Assembly: GCF_022429645.1 (NCBI RefSeq)
Contig: NZ_CP092480.1
Location: 1,594,501-1,658,500, forward strand
Length of the DNA stretch: 64,000 bases
DNA from: Lutibacter sp. A80
GTDB taxonomy: Bacteria; Bacteroidota; Bacteroidia; Flavobacteriales; Flavobacteriaceae
Reading direction: 5' to 3'
The stretch's first letter is position 1. The number at the start of each line of letters is the position of its first letter. Under the pieces are notes generated by a model. The model saw nothing but the letters and a program-made list of their open reading frames with translations, was not told the origin of the DNA and searched no databases. Made by a program: the position numbers and the translations under genes. This document shows, piece by piece, positions 37,134 through 46,399 of this stretch.

Positions 37134-38483
37134 CTAATTAAGTTCTACTGCGTTTCCATGTCCTCGATACAATTTTAAAGCTCCTTCTAGCTCAACTTCT
37201 AATATTGTTACATGAGCATCAATATTTTTTTCATTTGGCGTTTCAATTCTTAAAATTCCTGGAATATTATTCCAAGCAGCTCCACCATTTCTTACATACT
37301 TTAAGATTTGATTATTTCCTAAAACTTTAATCGATTTCACTTTATTTTGAATTCCTTTTAATGAAATATAATTTTTAGGAGTGTCAAATAAACATAAATA
37401 AATCTTTGTTTCGTCTTTACTCAACAAAGTTGGCCCATAAAAATGTCCATAAGGTAAACCGGCTTTAGAATTAAATACTGCCGTTTCGTGTTTTTTAATC
37501 CATTCACCTAAAGCTTCTAAACGTTCAACTTGTTCTTTTGCTATAGTTCCATCTGGTTTTGGCCCAATATTCAATAATAAATTTCCACCAGAAGCAATTA
37601 CTTCAACAAATGTTCTAACAATTTGAGATATTGGTTTATAATTAGTGTCGCTTGGATAATATCCCCAGTTGTCATTCATAGTCATACAAAACTCCCAAGC
37701 TCCTTCTGGTCTAACAACAGGAATTCCTTGTTCAGGAGTACTATAATCTCCGTGTGTTTTCAACCTTGAATTTACAATTACCTTAGGATTCCAGGCTAAT
37801 AATGAATCTTTTAAAGACTCAGCTCTCCATTGTTCACTAGATTTTTCCCAATCTCCATCAAACCAATATAAATCTGGATTAAATTTTGTGCTCAATTCTT
37901 TTAATTGACCATTATTAAATTTTATAAAACGCTGCCAAGGTGATAAGAATTTTTGATTTTTTTGTGGATAGTTTTTTCTGGTATCTGGACGAGGAAAAAC
38001 CACCTCATAATCTGGATGTGACCAATCACATAACGAATAATACAACCCTACTTTTAAGCCTTCATTCCTTAAAGCAGCAACGTAAGGTTGCACCAAATCT
38101 TTTTTAGCAGGTGTTTTTTCTTTTACATTTAACTTACTTAATTTAGTATCCCATAAAGCAACACCATCGTGATGTTTAGTTGTAAGTACTGCATAGCGAG
38201 CTCCTATTTTTTTAAATAATTTTGCCCAAGATTCTGGATTGTAATTTTCAGCTGTAAATTCCTTTCCTTGCGACATATAATCTTCATAAGAAATTCTTTT
38301 ATGATACATAGACCAAGATTCTCCAATTCCTTTTACACCATAATATCCCCAATGAATAAAAACACCAAGTTTCGCATTTTTAAACCATTCTAAACGTTCT
38401 TCTTTAGTTAACTTAGTCTCTTGAGCATTTATTTGATTGCTAAAAAGAAATAAAATTACTAGTAATGTGGTTAAATTTTTCAT
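37134..38483 (-). CDS. GH29 alpha-L-fucosidase (second copy)
   Basis: A 449-residue secreted enzyme with signal peptide ending INAQ. Motifs: KLGVFIHWGYYGVKG, YAVLTTKHHDGVALWDT, DLYWFDGDW (nucleophile Asp) and SGGNLLLNIGPKPDGT. It lacks the long insert seen between nucleophile and distal motif of the first copy and ends with a short beta domain. GH29 retaining fucosidases split into broad (A) and linkage-restricted (B) groups; I cannot assign them here by eye. The gene is 3 bases from GH20, well inside the operon. Confidence 0.93.
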   Translation of the reverse strand: MKNLTTLLVILFLFSNQINAQETKLTKEERLEWFKNAKLGVFIHWGYYGVKGIGESWSMYHKRISYEDYMSQGKEFTAENYNPESWAKLFKKIGARYAVLTTKHHDGVALWDTKLSKLNVKEKTPAKKDLVQPYVAALRNEGLKVGLYYSLCDWSHPDYEVVFPRPDTRKNYPQKNQKFLSPWQRFIKFNNGQLKELSTKFNPDLYWFDGDWEKSSEQWRAESLKDSLLAWNPKVIVNSRLKTHGDYSTPEQGIPVVRPEGAWEFCMTMNDNWGYYPSDTNYKPISQIVRTFVEVIASGGNLLLNIGPKPDGTIAKEQVERLEALGEWIKKHETAVFNSKAGLPYGHFYGPTLLSKDETKIYLCLFDTPKNYISLKGIQNKVKSIKVLGNNQILKYVRNGGAAWNNIPGILRIETPNEKNIDAHVTILEVELEGALKLYRGHGNAVELN

Positions 38484-38486
38484 TTT

Positions 38487-40808
38487 TTAATCAATTAAAA
38501 TTTCATCTATAAACAACCAAGTATCTCCGCCATTTGGAGTCTTTTTTAAATTAGTTGCAATAACTTTTACAAATTGTGCTTTTTCAGTAGAGAATTCAAT
38601 TTTAAATTCTTTTAGCTCTGAAGTAGCGTTTTTAACATAAGCTCTTTCTACACTTCCTACTTGCTTATAATTTTCTCCATTTAAAGAAACAAATACTTCA
38701 ATTTTGGTTGGATAATATATTCCCGGCCCTTGATTTTCCATAGAACCTACAATTACATTACTTATTGAAGTTTCTTTTTCTAAGTCTATTACAACCTCCA
38801 TGTCTTTACCTAACCAAGCTTGCCATTGACCATCGTGAAAGTTTTTTGTACCTCGTAATGTATTAACCAGAGTAAATATTCCTGCACCTTGATATCTTTC
38901 ATTATAAATTTCTTTATAAGAAACTTTTTTACCAACAGCTTTATGAAATTTTATAATTTGATTAAACTCTTTTCCAATTGGTTTGTCATTTTCAAATAAT
39001 GAAGCTTTTAAATTAGTAGTTTCTGTAATTTTAAAAGGTCCTGAATATTTTTTAGATGTACTATTTAATTCGGTTCCATCTATTGAATATCTAATATTTG
39101 AGTTAGGAAATTCATTTTTCAACAACACTTCAACAGTATTTTCTTCTAAATTTATTTGCGTATCAGAAGTTACTAGATATGCACTTTTAGCATAATTGAT
39201 ATCTAAAAATTCATATCTCTTAAACATTGAAGAAATTCTCTTAGAAAAATCTTCCCAATTACGAGATTCTTTTGGAGACCAAAGTGCTTCTGACAAAGCT
39301 GCTAATCTTGGAAAAATCATATATTCTGAATGGTCTTCAGTTTTAATTTGTTCTGCCCATAAATTTGCTTGTCCACCTAAAATATGTTTTGTTTCATCCT
39401 CGGTTAAATCTTCAACAATAGGGTCAAATTCGTATACTTTACTTAAAGGCGTATAACCACCCCAAGCTAATGGCTCTTCGTTTTGTGGCCCTTGATAATG
39501 GTCGAAATAACAATGTGTACCAGGTGTCATAACTACATCGTGACCTTGTTTTGCTGCTTCAACACCTCCTTTTACGCCTCTCCAACTCATAACAGTTGCT
39601 TCAGGGGCTAGTCCTCCTTCTAAAATCTCATCCCAACCAATTAATTTTTTTCCTTTTGAATTAATAAATTTCTCCATTCTTTTTACAAAATAACTTTGTA
39701 ATTCCTCAACATTTTCAAGTCCTTCTGTTTGCATTCTTTTTTTACAATGTGGACATATTTTCCAGTTGGTTTTTGTGGCCTCATCTCCACCAATATGAAT
39801 ATATTTTGAAGGGAAAATTTCCATAACTTCTAACAAAACATTTTCTAAAAATTCAAAAGTACCCTCTTTACCTGCACAATAAATATCTGTTATTGGCCAT
39901 AAACCACCTGAAGGCACTCCAATTGGCTTTTCTAGACATGACAATTCTGGATACGAAGCAATTGCAGAAGATACATGTGCTGGCATTTCAATTTCTGGAA
40001 TAATTTCTACACTTTTAGTAGCTGCGTAAGCTACTAATTCTTTTAGTTCTTCTTGCGTATAAAAACCACCATAAGTTCCTTTTTCATCAGGTGAGGTTGT
40101 ATATCTATCATCCCAATGTTTGTCTTCTTGATCTACTCTCCAAGCTCCAACTTCTGTTAATTTTGGATATTTTTTAATTTCAATTCTCCACCCTTGATCA
40201 TCTATTAAATGTAGGTGCAACACATTCATTTTATGCATTGCTAAACGATCTATTACACTTTTTAAATATTCAATTTTGAAGAAATGACGCGAAACATCAA
40301 TCATTAAACCTCTATATTGAAAACGAGGCTGATCTTTTATTTCAACAACTGGAATTATCCAATCTTGGTTCTCAACTACTTTTTGACTTTCAATAGCTGG
40401 AGGTAATAATTGCCTTAAGGTTTCTAAACCATATAAAAAACCAGCATTTTCACTTGCTATTATTGTTATTTTAGTATTTGTTACAGATAGTGTATAGCCT
40501 TCTTTTGATAACTTTGAATCTGTTATAAATTGAATATAACTGCTATTTGACACCTCTTTAACTACTTCAAGATTAAAACCTGCAGCTGTATAAATCTTTA
40601 AATTAAACTGCTTAGCCAACTCTTCTTGAAAAGCATTGGTTGCAACAATTTGTGTGTTTTTTGTAAATTCAAATACTCCTTCTTGTAATTGCAATTCTAC
40701 AGGTTTTGGTATTATATGAATATCACTTTCTACAAAAACCTTAGGTTTTGAACAAGACGCTATTACAATTATTAGTGCTAGCAGTAAAAATTTATAGATT
40801 AATTTCAT
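38487..40808 (-). CDS. GH20 beta-N-acetylhexosaminidase with C-terminal F5/8-type domain
   Basis: A 773-residue lipoprotein (lipobox IASC, then SKPK, lacking early acidic residues and so perhaps periplasmic). The GH20b domain occupies about 30-165 (IIPKPVELQLQEG). The catalytic barrel starts QYRGLMIDVSRHFF and carries the Asp-Glu pair in HIGGDEATKTNW, typical of substrate-assisted hexosaminidases; a CPHCKK motif may bind metal. A chitobiase-like C-terminal domain and an F5/8 type C (CBM32-like) module follow from about 640. It should remove non-reducing GlcNAc or GalNAc from complex-type antennae. Confidence 0.95.
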   Translation of the reverse strand: MKLIYKFLLLALIIVIASCSKPKVFVESDIHIIPKPVELQLQEGVFEFTKNTQIVATNAFQEELAKQFNLKIYTAAGFNLEVVKEVSNSSYIQFITDSKLSKEGYTLSVTNTKITIIASENAGFLYGLETLRQLLPPAIESQKVVENQDWIIPVVEIKDQPRFQYRGLMIDVSRHFFKIEYLKSVIDRLAMHKMNVLHLHLIDDQGWRIEIKKYPKLTEVGAWRVDQEDKHWDDRYTTSPDEKGTYGGFYTQEELKELVAYAATKSVEIIPEIEMPAHVSSAIASYPELSCLEKPIGVPSGGLWPITDIYCAGKEGTFEFLENVLLEVMEIFPSKYIHIGGDEATKTNWKICPHCKKRMQTEGLENVEELQSYFVKRMEKFINSKGKKLIGWDEILEGGLAPEATVMSWRGVKGGVEAAKQGHDVVMTPGTHCYFDHYQGPQNEEPLAWGGYTPLSKVYEFDPIVEDLTEDETKHILGGQANLWAEQIKTEDHSEYMIFPRLAALSEALWSPKESRNWEDFSKRISSMFKRYEFLDINYAKSAYLVTSDTQINLEENTVEVLLKNEFPNSNIRYSIDGTELNSTSKKYSGPFKITETTNLKASLFENDKPIGKEFNQIIKFHKAVGKKVSYKEIYNERYQGAGIFTLVNTLRGTKNFHDGQWQAWLGKDMEVVIDLEKETSISNVIVGSMENQGPGIYYPTKIEVFVSLNGENYKQVGSVERAYVKNATSELKEFKIEFSTEKAQFVKVIATNLKKTPNGGDTWLFIDEILID

Positions 40809-40837
40809 TTCAACAGTTTTATTGTATAAATATTTAT

Positions 40838-41857
40838 TTAATTATCCCAAGACATTTTAAATTGTGCATCTTCCATTCTATTCCCTTTTTCTTCATCATA
40901 AACTGCATAATTAAATCCGGAACGTAAGCTATAACCTGCGTGTTCTCCATTTTTATTTACAGCAATAAATCCAACTTGTAAATACTCCATATCTTTATGA
41001 TTTTTATGCTTATTATAGATACGCTCAACAATTTCTTTACAAGCTTCAAAAGGTGATTTTCCTTGGCGCATTAATTCCACAACCATAGCGCTTCCGGCAG
41101 TTCTAATTACAGCCTCTCCTAAACCTGTAGCTGCTGCTGCCCCAACTTCATTATCTAAGAATAACCCTGCACCAATAATTGGAGAATCTCCTACTCTACC
41201 ATGCATTTTCCAAGCTGCTCCACTTGTAGTACAGCCTCCAGAAATATTACCATCCTCATCTACTACTAACATGGATATTGTATCGTGATTTTCAAAATTT
41301 ATTACTGGTTTGTATTTAGATTCTTCTATCCATTTTTTCCAATCTTTTTCTGCTGCTGCAGTAAGTAAATTTTCTTCAACAAAACCTTCTGAAAGCGCAA
41401 ATTGAAGAGCTCCTTTACCTGATAACATTACGTGAGGTGTATTTTGCAATACTCTTTTTGCTACTGAAATTGGATGTTTTATTCCTTGTAAAAATGCTAC
41501 AGAACCACAATCGCTGTTATGATCCATAATACAAGCATCTAAAGTTACTTTTCCTTCTCTATCTGGAAAACCTCCATAACCAACGCTTCTTACTTTTGGG
41601 TCAGCTTCAGGAATTTTCATTCCTGCTTCAATAGCGTCTAATGCTGGTTTTCCATTTTTTAATTGCTTCCAAGTTGCTTCATTTGCCGGTAAACCGTGAT
41701 TCCAAGTAGAAATAATTAATGGTTTTTTTTTGTTCTTAACCGCAACTTTTTCAGAAGCATCACCTTCCTTTTCGGTAAGCTCTTTACAGCTTAAAACGGT
41801 ACTAATTCCTAAGGTACCTAATGCTGCTTTTTTTATAAAATCTCTTCTTTGTGACAT
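40838..41857 (-). CDS. N4-(beta-N-acetylglucosaminyl)-L-asparaginase (glycosylasparaginase)
   Basis: A 339-residue N-terminal-nucleophile hydrolase. The start MSQRRDFIKKAALGTLG is a twin-arginine signal, followed by LSC, so it is probably a Tat-exported lipoprotein. The autoproteolysis site is HDTISM (predicted nucleophile Thr193 after Asp192), with GGCTTSGAAWKMHGRVGDSPIIGAG contacting substrate in pieces. The enzyme cleaves GlcNAc-Asn to aspartate and amino-GlcNAc, the last step for glycopeptides that PNGase cannot use. Folding and self-cleavage before export would explain the Tat route. It lies between GH20 and GH92. Confidence 0.94.
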   Translation of the reverse strand: MSQRRDFIKKAALGTLGISTVLSCKELTEKEGDASEKVAVKNKKKPLIISTWNHGLPANEATWKQLKNGKPALDAIEAGMKIPEADPKVRSVGYGGFPDREGKVTLDACIMDHNSDCGSVAFLQGIKHPISVAKRVLQNTPHVMLSGKGALQFALSEGFVEENLLTAAAEKDWKKWIEESKYKPVINFENHDTISMLVVDEDGNISGGCTTSGAAWKMHGRVGDSPIIGAGLFLDNEVGAAAATGLGEAVIRTAGSAMVVELMRQGKSPFEACKEIVERIYNKHKNHKDMEYLQVGFIAVNKNGEHAGYSLRSGFNYAVYDEEKGNRMEDAQFKMSWDN

Positions 41858-41867
41858 ACTCTTGGGT

Positions 41868-44108
41868 TTAATTGTACACTTTAGAACTTAAAGCCATGGT
41901 GTTTTTAGAATTTTTATTAGGAAGATTTCCCATTGTAAAAATCAGTTTTCCACCATTCATAATTTCTTTATGTGTAATATAATTTTGTTCAATTATTTTA
42001 CCATTTAACTCTATGGATTGAATGTATATATTTTCTGAACTATTATTTTTAGCTTCAACGGTAAACATGTTTCCATTTTCTAAATTTAAACTTGCTGCAT
42101 CAACATTTGGCGAACCAAAAGCATAAACTCCCTGTGCCGGATTTACAGGATAAAAACCTAAAGCACTAAACACATACCAAGACGACATTTGTCCACAATC
42201 TTCGTTACCACAATGCCCATTTGGTTCATTTTTATATTGAGTCTCTAAAATTTCACGCACTAACTCTTGAGTTTTCCAAGGTTTTTCTATGTAGTTGTAC
42301 AAATATGCCACGTGGTGACTAGGCTCGTTACCATGTGCGTATTGTCCAATCATTCCAGTACTAAAAATTGGTAATTTATCTTCAGGAAGTGGGTTTAAAG
42401 AAAACATAGTATCTAATTTCTTTTCAAATAAATTATTACCTCCAATAATTTTAGTTAAACCTTCTACATTATGTTGTACAGACCAGAAATATTGCCAAGC
42501 ATTACTTTCACAAAAATAAGGTGAGTATTCTTTTGGAATAAACTCTTTTACAAATTCTCCGTTCTTTAATTTAGGACGCATAAATGTACTTTGCGCATCG
42601 TATACATTTTGCCAATTTTCAGAACGTTTTAAAAATGTTTTGTAAGCATCAGTTTTACCTAATGCTTTTGCAAATTGCGCAATACACCAATCGTCATAAG
42701 CGTATTCTAATGTTTTAGAAACCGACCAATTTTCGTGATGTTCATCAACAGGAACATAACCAAGTTCCATATATTCATCAATTTGTCTAGATTTATCTGT
42801 TGCACTTGCAATACAAGCTTCAAAAGCTAATTCGCTATCAAAATCTTTAATTCCTTTAAAATAAGCATCTACAATAACAGGAACGGCATGGTAACCAATC
42901 ATCATATTTGTTTCGTTTCCTTGCATAGACCATACTGGTAATAACCCAGTTTCTTTATAATGTGCTAATAAAGATTGAATCATATCCGAAGTTCTATCTG
43001 AATGTAAAATAGTATATAATGGATGGGCTGCTCTGTAGGTATCCCAGAGTGAAAAAGTATCATATCTATCAAAACCAACTGCTTTTGCAATACTATCATT
43101 TGCCCCTTTATAGTTTGAATTGTAATCACTTAACAAGGTTGGTGCTAACATAGATTGATACAACATTGTGTAAAAAATATGTTTTTTAGTAGTGTCTACT
43201 GTTGAAATTTGAATTTTTTTAAGTTCATTTTCCCATATTTCTTCAGCTTTTAATTTAATTTCATCAAAATTAAAATCAAGAGCTTCAATAGTTAATGACT
43301 TATGAGCACCTTCAATACTTGCAGAAGAAACACCCGTTTTTAAAACAATTTGTTCTGCTTCTTCTGTTTTATAATTTAAAACAATTCTTGTATTTACAGC
43401 TGTAACTGGAGAAGTTGTTAATGAATCGTTTTTAAAAACTTGATACGTTTCAAAAGGTTTAGACAGTTTAATTACAAAATATACACGTTGATCTTTTGCC
43501 CAACCTTTAGACTTTCTATACCCTTCAATAGTAGTATCATCAATTACATTTATATAAGTATCCATGGGTTTATCCCAATTTAATGCGTAGCCTAAATCTA
43601 TAGTAATTTGACTAGCATCATCTTTTGGAAATGTATATCTATGTACCCCAGTTCTTTTGGTAGCTGTTAATTCAGCTTTAATTTCATAATCTAACAAATC
43701 AACCGAATAATAACCCGGAGAAGCGGTTTCTTTATTATGAGAAAAGCTTGAAAAAGGCTTAAAACTATTTTCTTTAATTCGTTTTGAAAATTTACTATTA
43801 GTTGGCATTACTAAAATATCGTATAAATCTCCAGCTCCTGTTCCAGGCAAATGCATATGAGAAAATCCAGAAATAATAGAATCTTGGTAATAATAACCTG
43901 CAATTCTATCCCATCCAGGAATACCAATATCCGGACTTAATTGAACCATTCCAAAAGGAACGGTTGCCCCTGGATATGTATTTCCAGGGCCATCTGTACC
44001 AATAAAAGGATTTACATAATCTATTAATTTTTCAGGTTTAGTTACTTTATTTGTACAGCTACCCAATAAAGTTAAAAAAACGATGCATATAAGTCCAAAC
44101 TGCCTCAT
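41868..44108 (-). CDS. GH92 alpha-mannosidase
   Basis: A 746-residue lipoprotein (lipobox LGSC, then TNKVTKP, no early acidic residues). Features: LIDYVNPFIGTDGPGNTYPGA, GFSHMHLPGTGAGDLYD, SLWDTYRAAHPLY, ESNAWQYFWSVQHNVE, AHGNEPSHHVAYLYN and HCGNEDCGQMSSWYVF. It is the closest paralogue of the GH92 at the head of the operon. The HGNEPSHH loop and GTGAGDL motif are shared with well-studied alpha-1,2-mannosidases, but I cannot assign linkage from sequence alone. Confidence 0.94.
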   Translation of the reverse strand: MRQFGLICIVFLTLLGSCTNKVTKPEKLIDYVNPFIGTDGPGNTYPGATVPFGMVQLSPDIGIPGWDRIAGYYYQDSIISGFSHMHLPGTGAGDLYDILVMPTNSKFSKRIKENSFKPFSSFSHNKETASPGYYSVDLLDYEIKAELTATKRTGVHRYTFPKDDASQITIDLGYALNWDKPMDTYINVIDDTTIEGYRKSKGWAKDQRVYFVIKLSKPFETYQVFKNDSLTTSPVTAVNTRIVLNYKTEEAEQIVLKTGVSSASIEGAHKSLTIEALDFNFDEIKLKAEEIWENELKKIQISTVDTTKKHIFYTMLYQSMLAPTLLSDYNSNYKGANDSIAKAVGFDRYDTFSLWDTYRAAHPLYTILHSDRTSDMIQSLLAHYKETGLLPVWSMQGNETNMMIGYHAVPVIVDAYFKGIKDFDSELAFEACIASATDKSRQIDEYMELGYVPVDEHHENWSVSKTLEYAYDDWCIAQFAKALGKTDAYKTFLKRSENWQNVYDAQSTFMRPKLKNGEFVKEFIPKEYSPYFCESNAWQYFWSVQHNVEGLTKIIGGNNLFEKKLDTMFSLNPLPEDKLPIFSTGMIGQYAHGNEPSHHVAYLYNYIEKPWKTQELVREILETQYKNEPNGHCGNEDCGQMSSWYVFSALGFYPVNPAQGVYAFGSPNVDAASLNLENGNMFTVEAKNNSSENIYIQSIELNGKIIEQNYITHKEIMNGGKLIFTMGNLPNKNSKNTMALSSKVYN

Positions 44109-44114
44109 AAATTA

Positions 44115-45230
44115 TTATTTTAAACTTTCTTTAGTTTCTTTAATTGCTTTTAAATATTCTTCAGTTATTGCCGGGCCATCGAAAAAAGTAACTCCTTTTG
44201 CTCCATTATCTTTTGCTAAATGAATTGCTTGTTTTAACTCGTCAACAGATTTAAATGCTGGAATAAAAACCCCTGTATTTACACCAATTCCTTTATCTTT
44301 TACATCATCAACACCTTGTTTTGTAGCAAAACCAACCCAATCTACCTCTTCATTATAAAAACCATGATAAATCATAGGATATACTTCATTAATTGTCCAT
44401 TTATCCCAACGTTGACGCACCATATGGTCTGCCATTTCTGGATAAGGAAAAACCGCTGCCGTTAAATTTTTATTGTACTTATGAACAATTTCATAAGCAT
44501 CGTTTACCACATCTCTTACTGCATTTAAACGAAATTGTTTCCATTCCATATCAATATCGGTATTTTCAATATTTCTTGGATTTTTATGATGTATTTTTTC
44601 AAACTTACTTACACACGCGTCACAATAACAAAAATCGAATTCTGGCAATTCTTCATCTTGAACTAAATCGTATTTAGGTAATAAACCTATTGGTAAAAAA
44701 ATATCTGAAAAACGAATATAATCTAAATGTACACTTTCAATTCCATCAACTTTAGCCAAACCTTCAACTAAACTTAAAACGTGGTTACGAGATTCTTCTC
44801 TAGTTGGACATAACCATTGGTAGTACCCTACATAAGGACGTGTATCATAACAAGATTTTCCTTCTTTACTAACGGCATACCATTCTGGATGTTTCAAAGC
44901 AATAGTATCTCCAGGGCGATTCATTGCCATAATCCAAGCATGAACCTTTAATCCGTTTTCAGTTGCTATTGGCGTAATTCTTTTTAATAATTCTGGATCC
45001 GTTCCTGTGTTTATTAACACCTCATCAATACCAGCAGATTTATACTTTTTAAATTCTTTTGCGTACTCTTCATTCGCTTTTTCTTTACTAGCTGAAATCC
45101 ATACCCCAAATTCAAAAGGGTTATCAGTTACAATGCCTTCTGAAGTTGATGCATCTGTTTTTTCTTTTGTGGTTTCACAAGAAAAAATAGTTATTATCAA
45201 GACGAAAAATAATAGTTTGTGTAGTTTCAT
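44115..45230 (-). CDS. Putative TIM-barrel glycoside hydrolase (GHL10/DUF187-like lipoprotein)
   Basis: A 371-residue lipoprotein (lipobox IFSC, then ETTKEKTD, acidic). The body reads as a TIM barrel: FEFGVWISASKEKANEEY, GIDEVLINTG, LKVHAWIMAMNRP, VDGIESVHLDYIRFSDIF (conserved acidic strand), an unusual DFCYCDACVSKF cysteine cluster, NLTAAVFPYPEM, INEVYPMIYHGFY and KGVTFFDGPAI. HLDYIRF recalls the GHL10 family of uncharacterised hydrolases. The locus lacks any GH18/GH85 endoglycosidase or GH2 beta-mannosidase, so this protein may supply a missing activity; that is speculation. It is followed closely by GH92 with a 6-base gap. Confidence 0.7.
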   Translation of the reverse strand: MKLHKLLFFVLIITIFSCETTKEKTDASTSEGIVTDNPFEFGVWISASKEKANEEYAKEFKKYKSAGIDEVLINTGTDPELLKRITPIATENGLKVHAWIMAMNRPGDTIALKHPEWYAVSKEGKSCYDTRPYVGYYQWLCPTREESRNHVLSLVEGLAKVDGIESVHLDYIRFSDIFLPIGLLPKYDLVQDEELPEFDFCYCDACVSKFEKIHHKNPRNIENTDIDMEWKQFRLNAVRDVVNDAYEIVHKYNKNLTAAVFPYPEMADHMVRQRWDKWTINEVYPMIYHGFYNEEVDWVGFATKQGVDDVKDKGIGVNTGVFIPAFKSVDELKQAIHLAKDNGAKGVTFFDGPAITEEYLKAIKETKESLK

Positions 45231-45327
45231 ATGTTAATATTTATTGATTTTAATTAGTCATATGTAATTCGCATTTCGACATTGGCGTTTACAACCAAAT
45301 TTCGGTCATGCTCATTTCATAATAAAT

Positions 45328-46389
45328 TTAATTTGAAATAATTTTACCGTTTTCTTTAATAGTTAATGTATTGTTTGTAAAAGGGCTTTTTACCGAAATA
45401 TTATAACCCGTTTTATGATTTTCTAGAGTTGGCTGTAATGTTTTATGATTTACAATAATTGCTTTATTAGTTAAACTATCTATTGTTGTTGCCCAAGTAT
45501 TGTATTTTTCTCTGTAGTTTCTTTGTGCTTTATATAAATTATATAATTGCTGTTTTATGCTATCATCTTGAGGAATTGTAAATGTATCATTTGAGCCTAC
45601 TTCTTTTGAAGAAAAATAAACATAACCCCATTTTTCAGGTTCGTGCATATTTATAACACCTTGTGGAGACCATACCCAATTGTATTCGTGTAATAATTTA
45701 CCATCAGCATCCTCTTTTCTTTGATACTTTCCATCTTCCAACTGAAAATCCCAATTAACTCTTGAAAAATTAACTCTCCAATGTTTATTTTCTGGCACAT
45801 TTTTCTCGAAGTAAGATTTTTTATACGCTTTCCAAGGTATTGCTATTTCTAAAGTCCAACCATTATCTTTATCTGTTGGGTTATTTAAAGTACCATCTAC
45901 ATTTACGGCAGATTTTAATCCTGTTAAAGTCCAATCATTTAACACAACATTTTGCTCTCTGTAAGGTTTTGTAATAAATAAATCCCACACAGTATTTAAT
46001 GCATTAATTTCCAATTCGTAATAATTAAACGTATCACCGTCTGGATCTATAAAAACTTCAAAATCGTTATTATGAAAAATAATGGCATCGTGTTCTGTAA
46101 TATCTGCCCAAACATGTGGTTCTTCCATTTTTGCTAAAATGTAAAAGTACGTTTCATCCCACATCATTTTAACCTGTGTTTTGTAAGTTGGTTCTTTTAC
46201 ACCTTCAATATCTATAAAAGTATCGGACCATGCTATTTTACTCCAAGAAGTTTCTGTAGCTGCTCCATCAACTTTAATAGTTTCAGAAGTTTTGTAAGCT
46301 ATATAACTTTTGGGCATATTATTTTTTGATTGGGCACAACTCACTACTGTAAATAAGCAACAGGCAATAACTAATTTTGTAAATTTCAT
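45328..46389 (-). CDS. CBM9-like carbohydrate-binding lipoprotein
   Basis: A 353-residue lipoprotein (lipobox VVSC, then AQSKNN). Residues 35-250 show the CBM9-like beta-sandwich pattern: IKVDGAATETSWSKIAWSD, VKMMWDETYFYILAKMEEPHVWADI, NNDFEVFIDPDGDTFNYYELEINALNTVWDLF in pieces, and NGWTLEIAIPWKAY. Such domains bind reducing ends or metal-coordinated sugars. The remaining residues form a helical tail followed by a small beta segment. It sits between GH130 and GHL10-like genes, probably as a glycan-binding accessory; enzymatic function is not apparent. Confidence 0.85.
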   Translation of the reverse strand: MKFTKLVIACCLFTVVSCAQSKNNMPKSYIAYKTSETIKVDGAATETSWSKIAWSDTFIDIEGVKEPTYKTQVKMMWDETYFYILAKMEEPHVWADITEHDAIIFHNNDFEVFIDPDGDTFNYYELEINALNTVWDLFITKPYREQNVVLNDWTLTGLKSAVNVDGTLNNPTDKDNGWTLEIAIPWKAYKKSYFEKNVPENKHWRVNFSRVNWDFQLEDGKYQRKEDADGKLLHEYNWVWSPQGVINMHEPEKWGYVYFSSKEVGSNDTFTIPQDDSIKQQLYNLYKAQRNYREKYNTWATTIDSLTNKAIIVNHKTLQPTLENHKTGYNISVKSPFTNNTLTIKENGKIISN

Positions 46390-46399
46390 ATTTAAAATT

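Noticed and set aside
45231-45327. Gap between the GHL10-like and CBM9-like genes as a separate promoter
   Set aside because: No TAnnTTTG box was found; only short CGAAAT repeats are present, too little to call.
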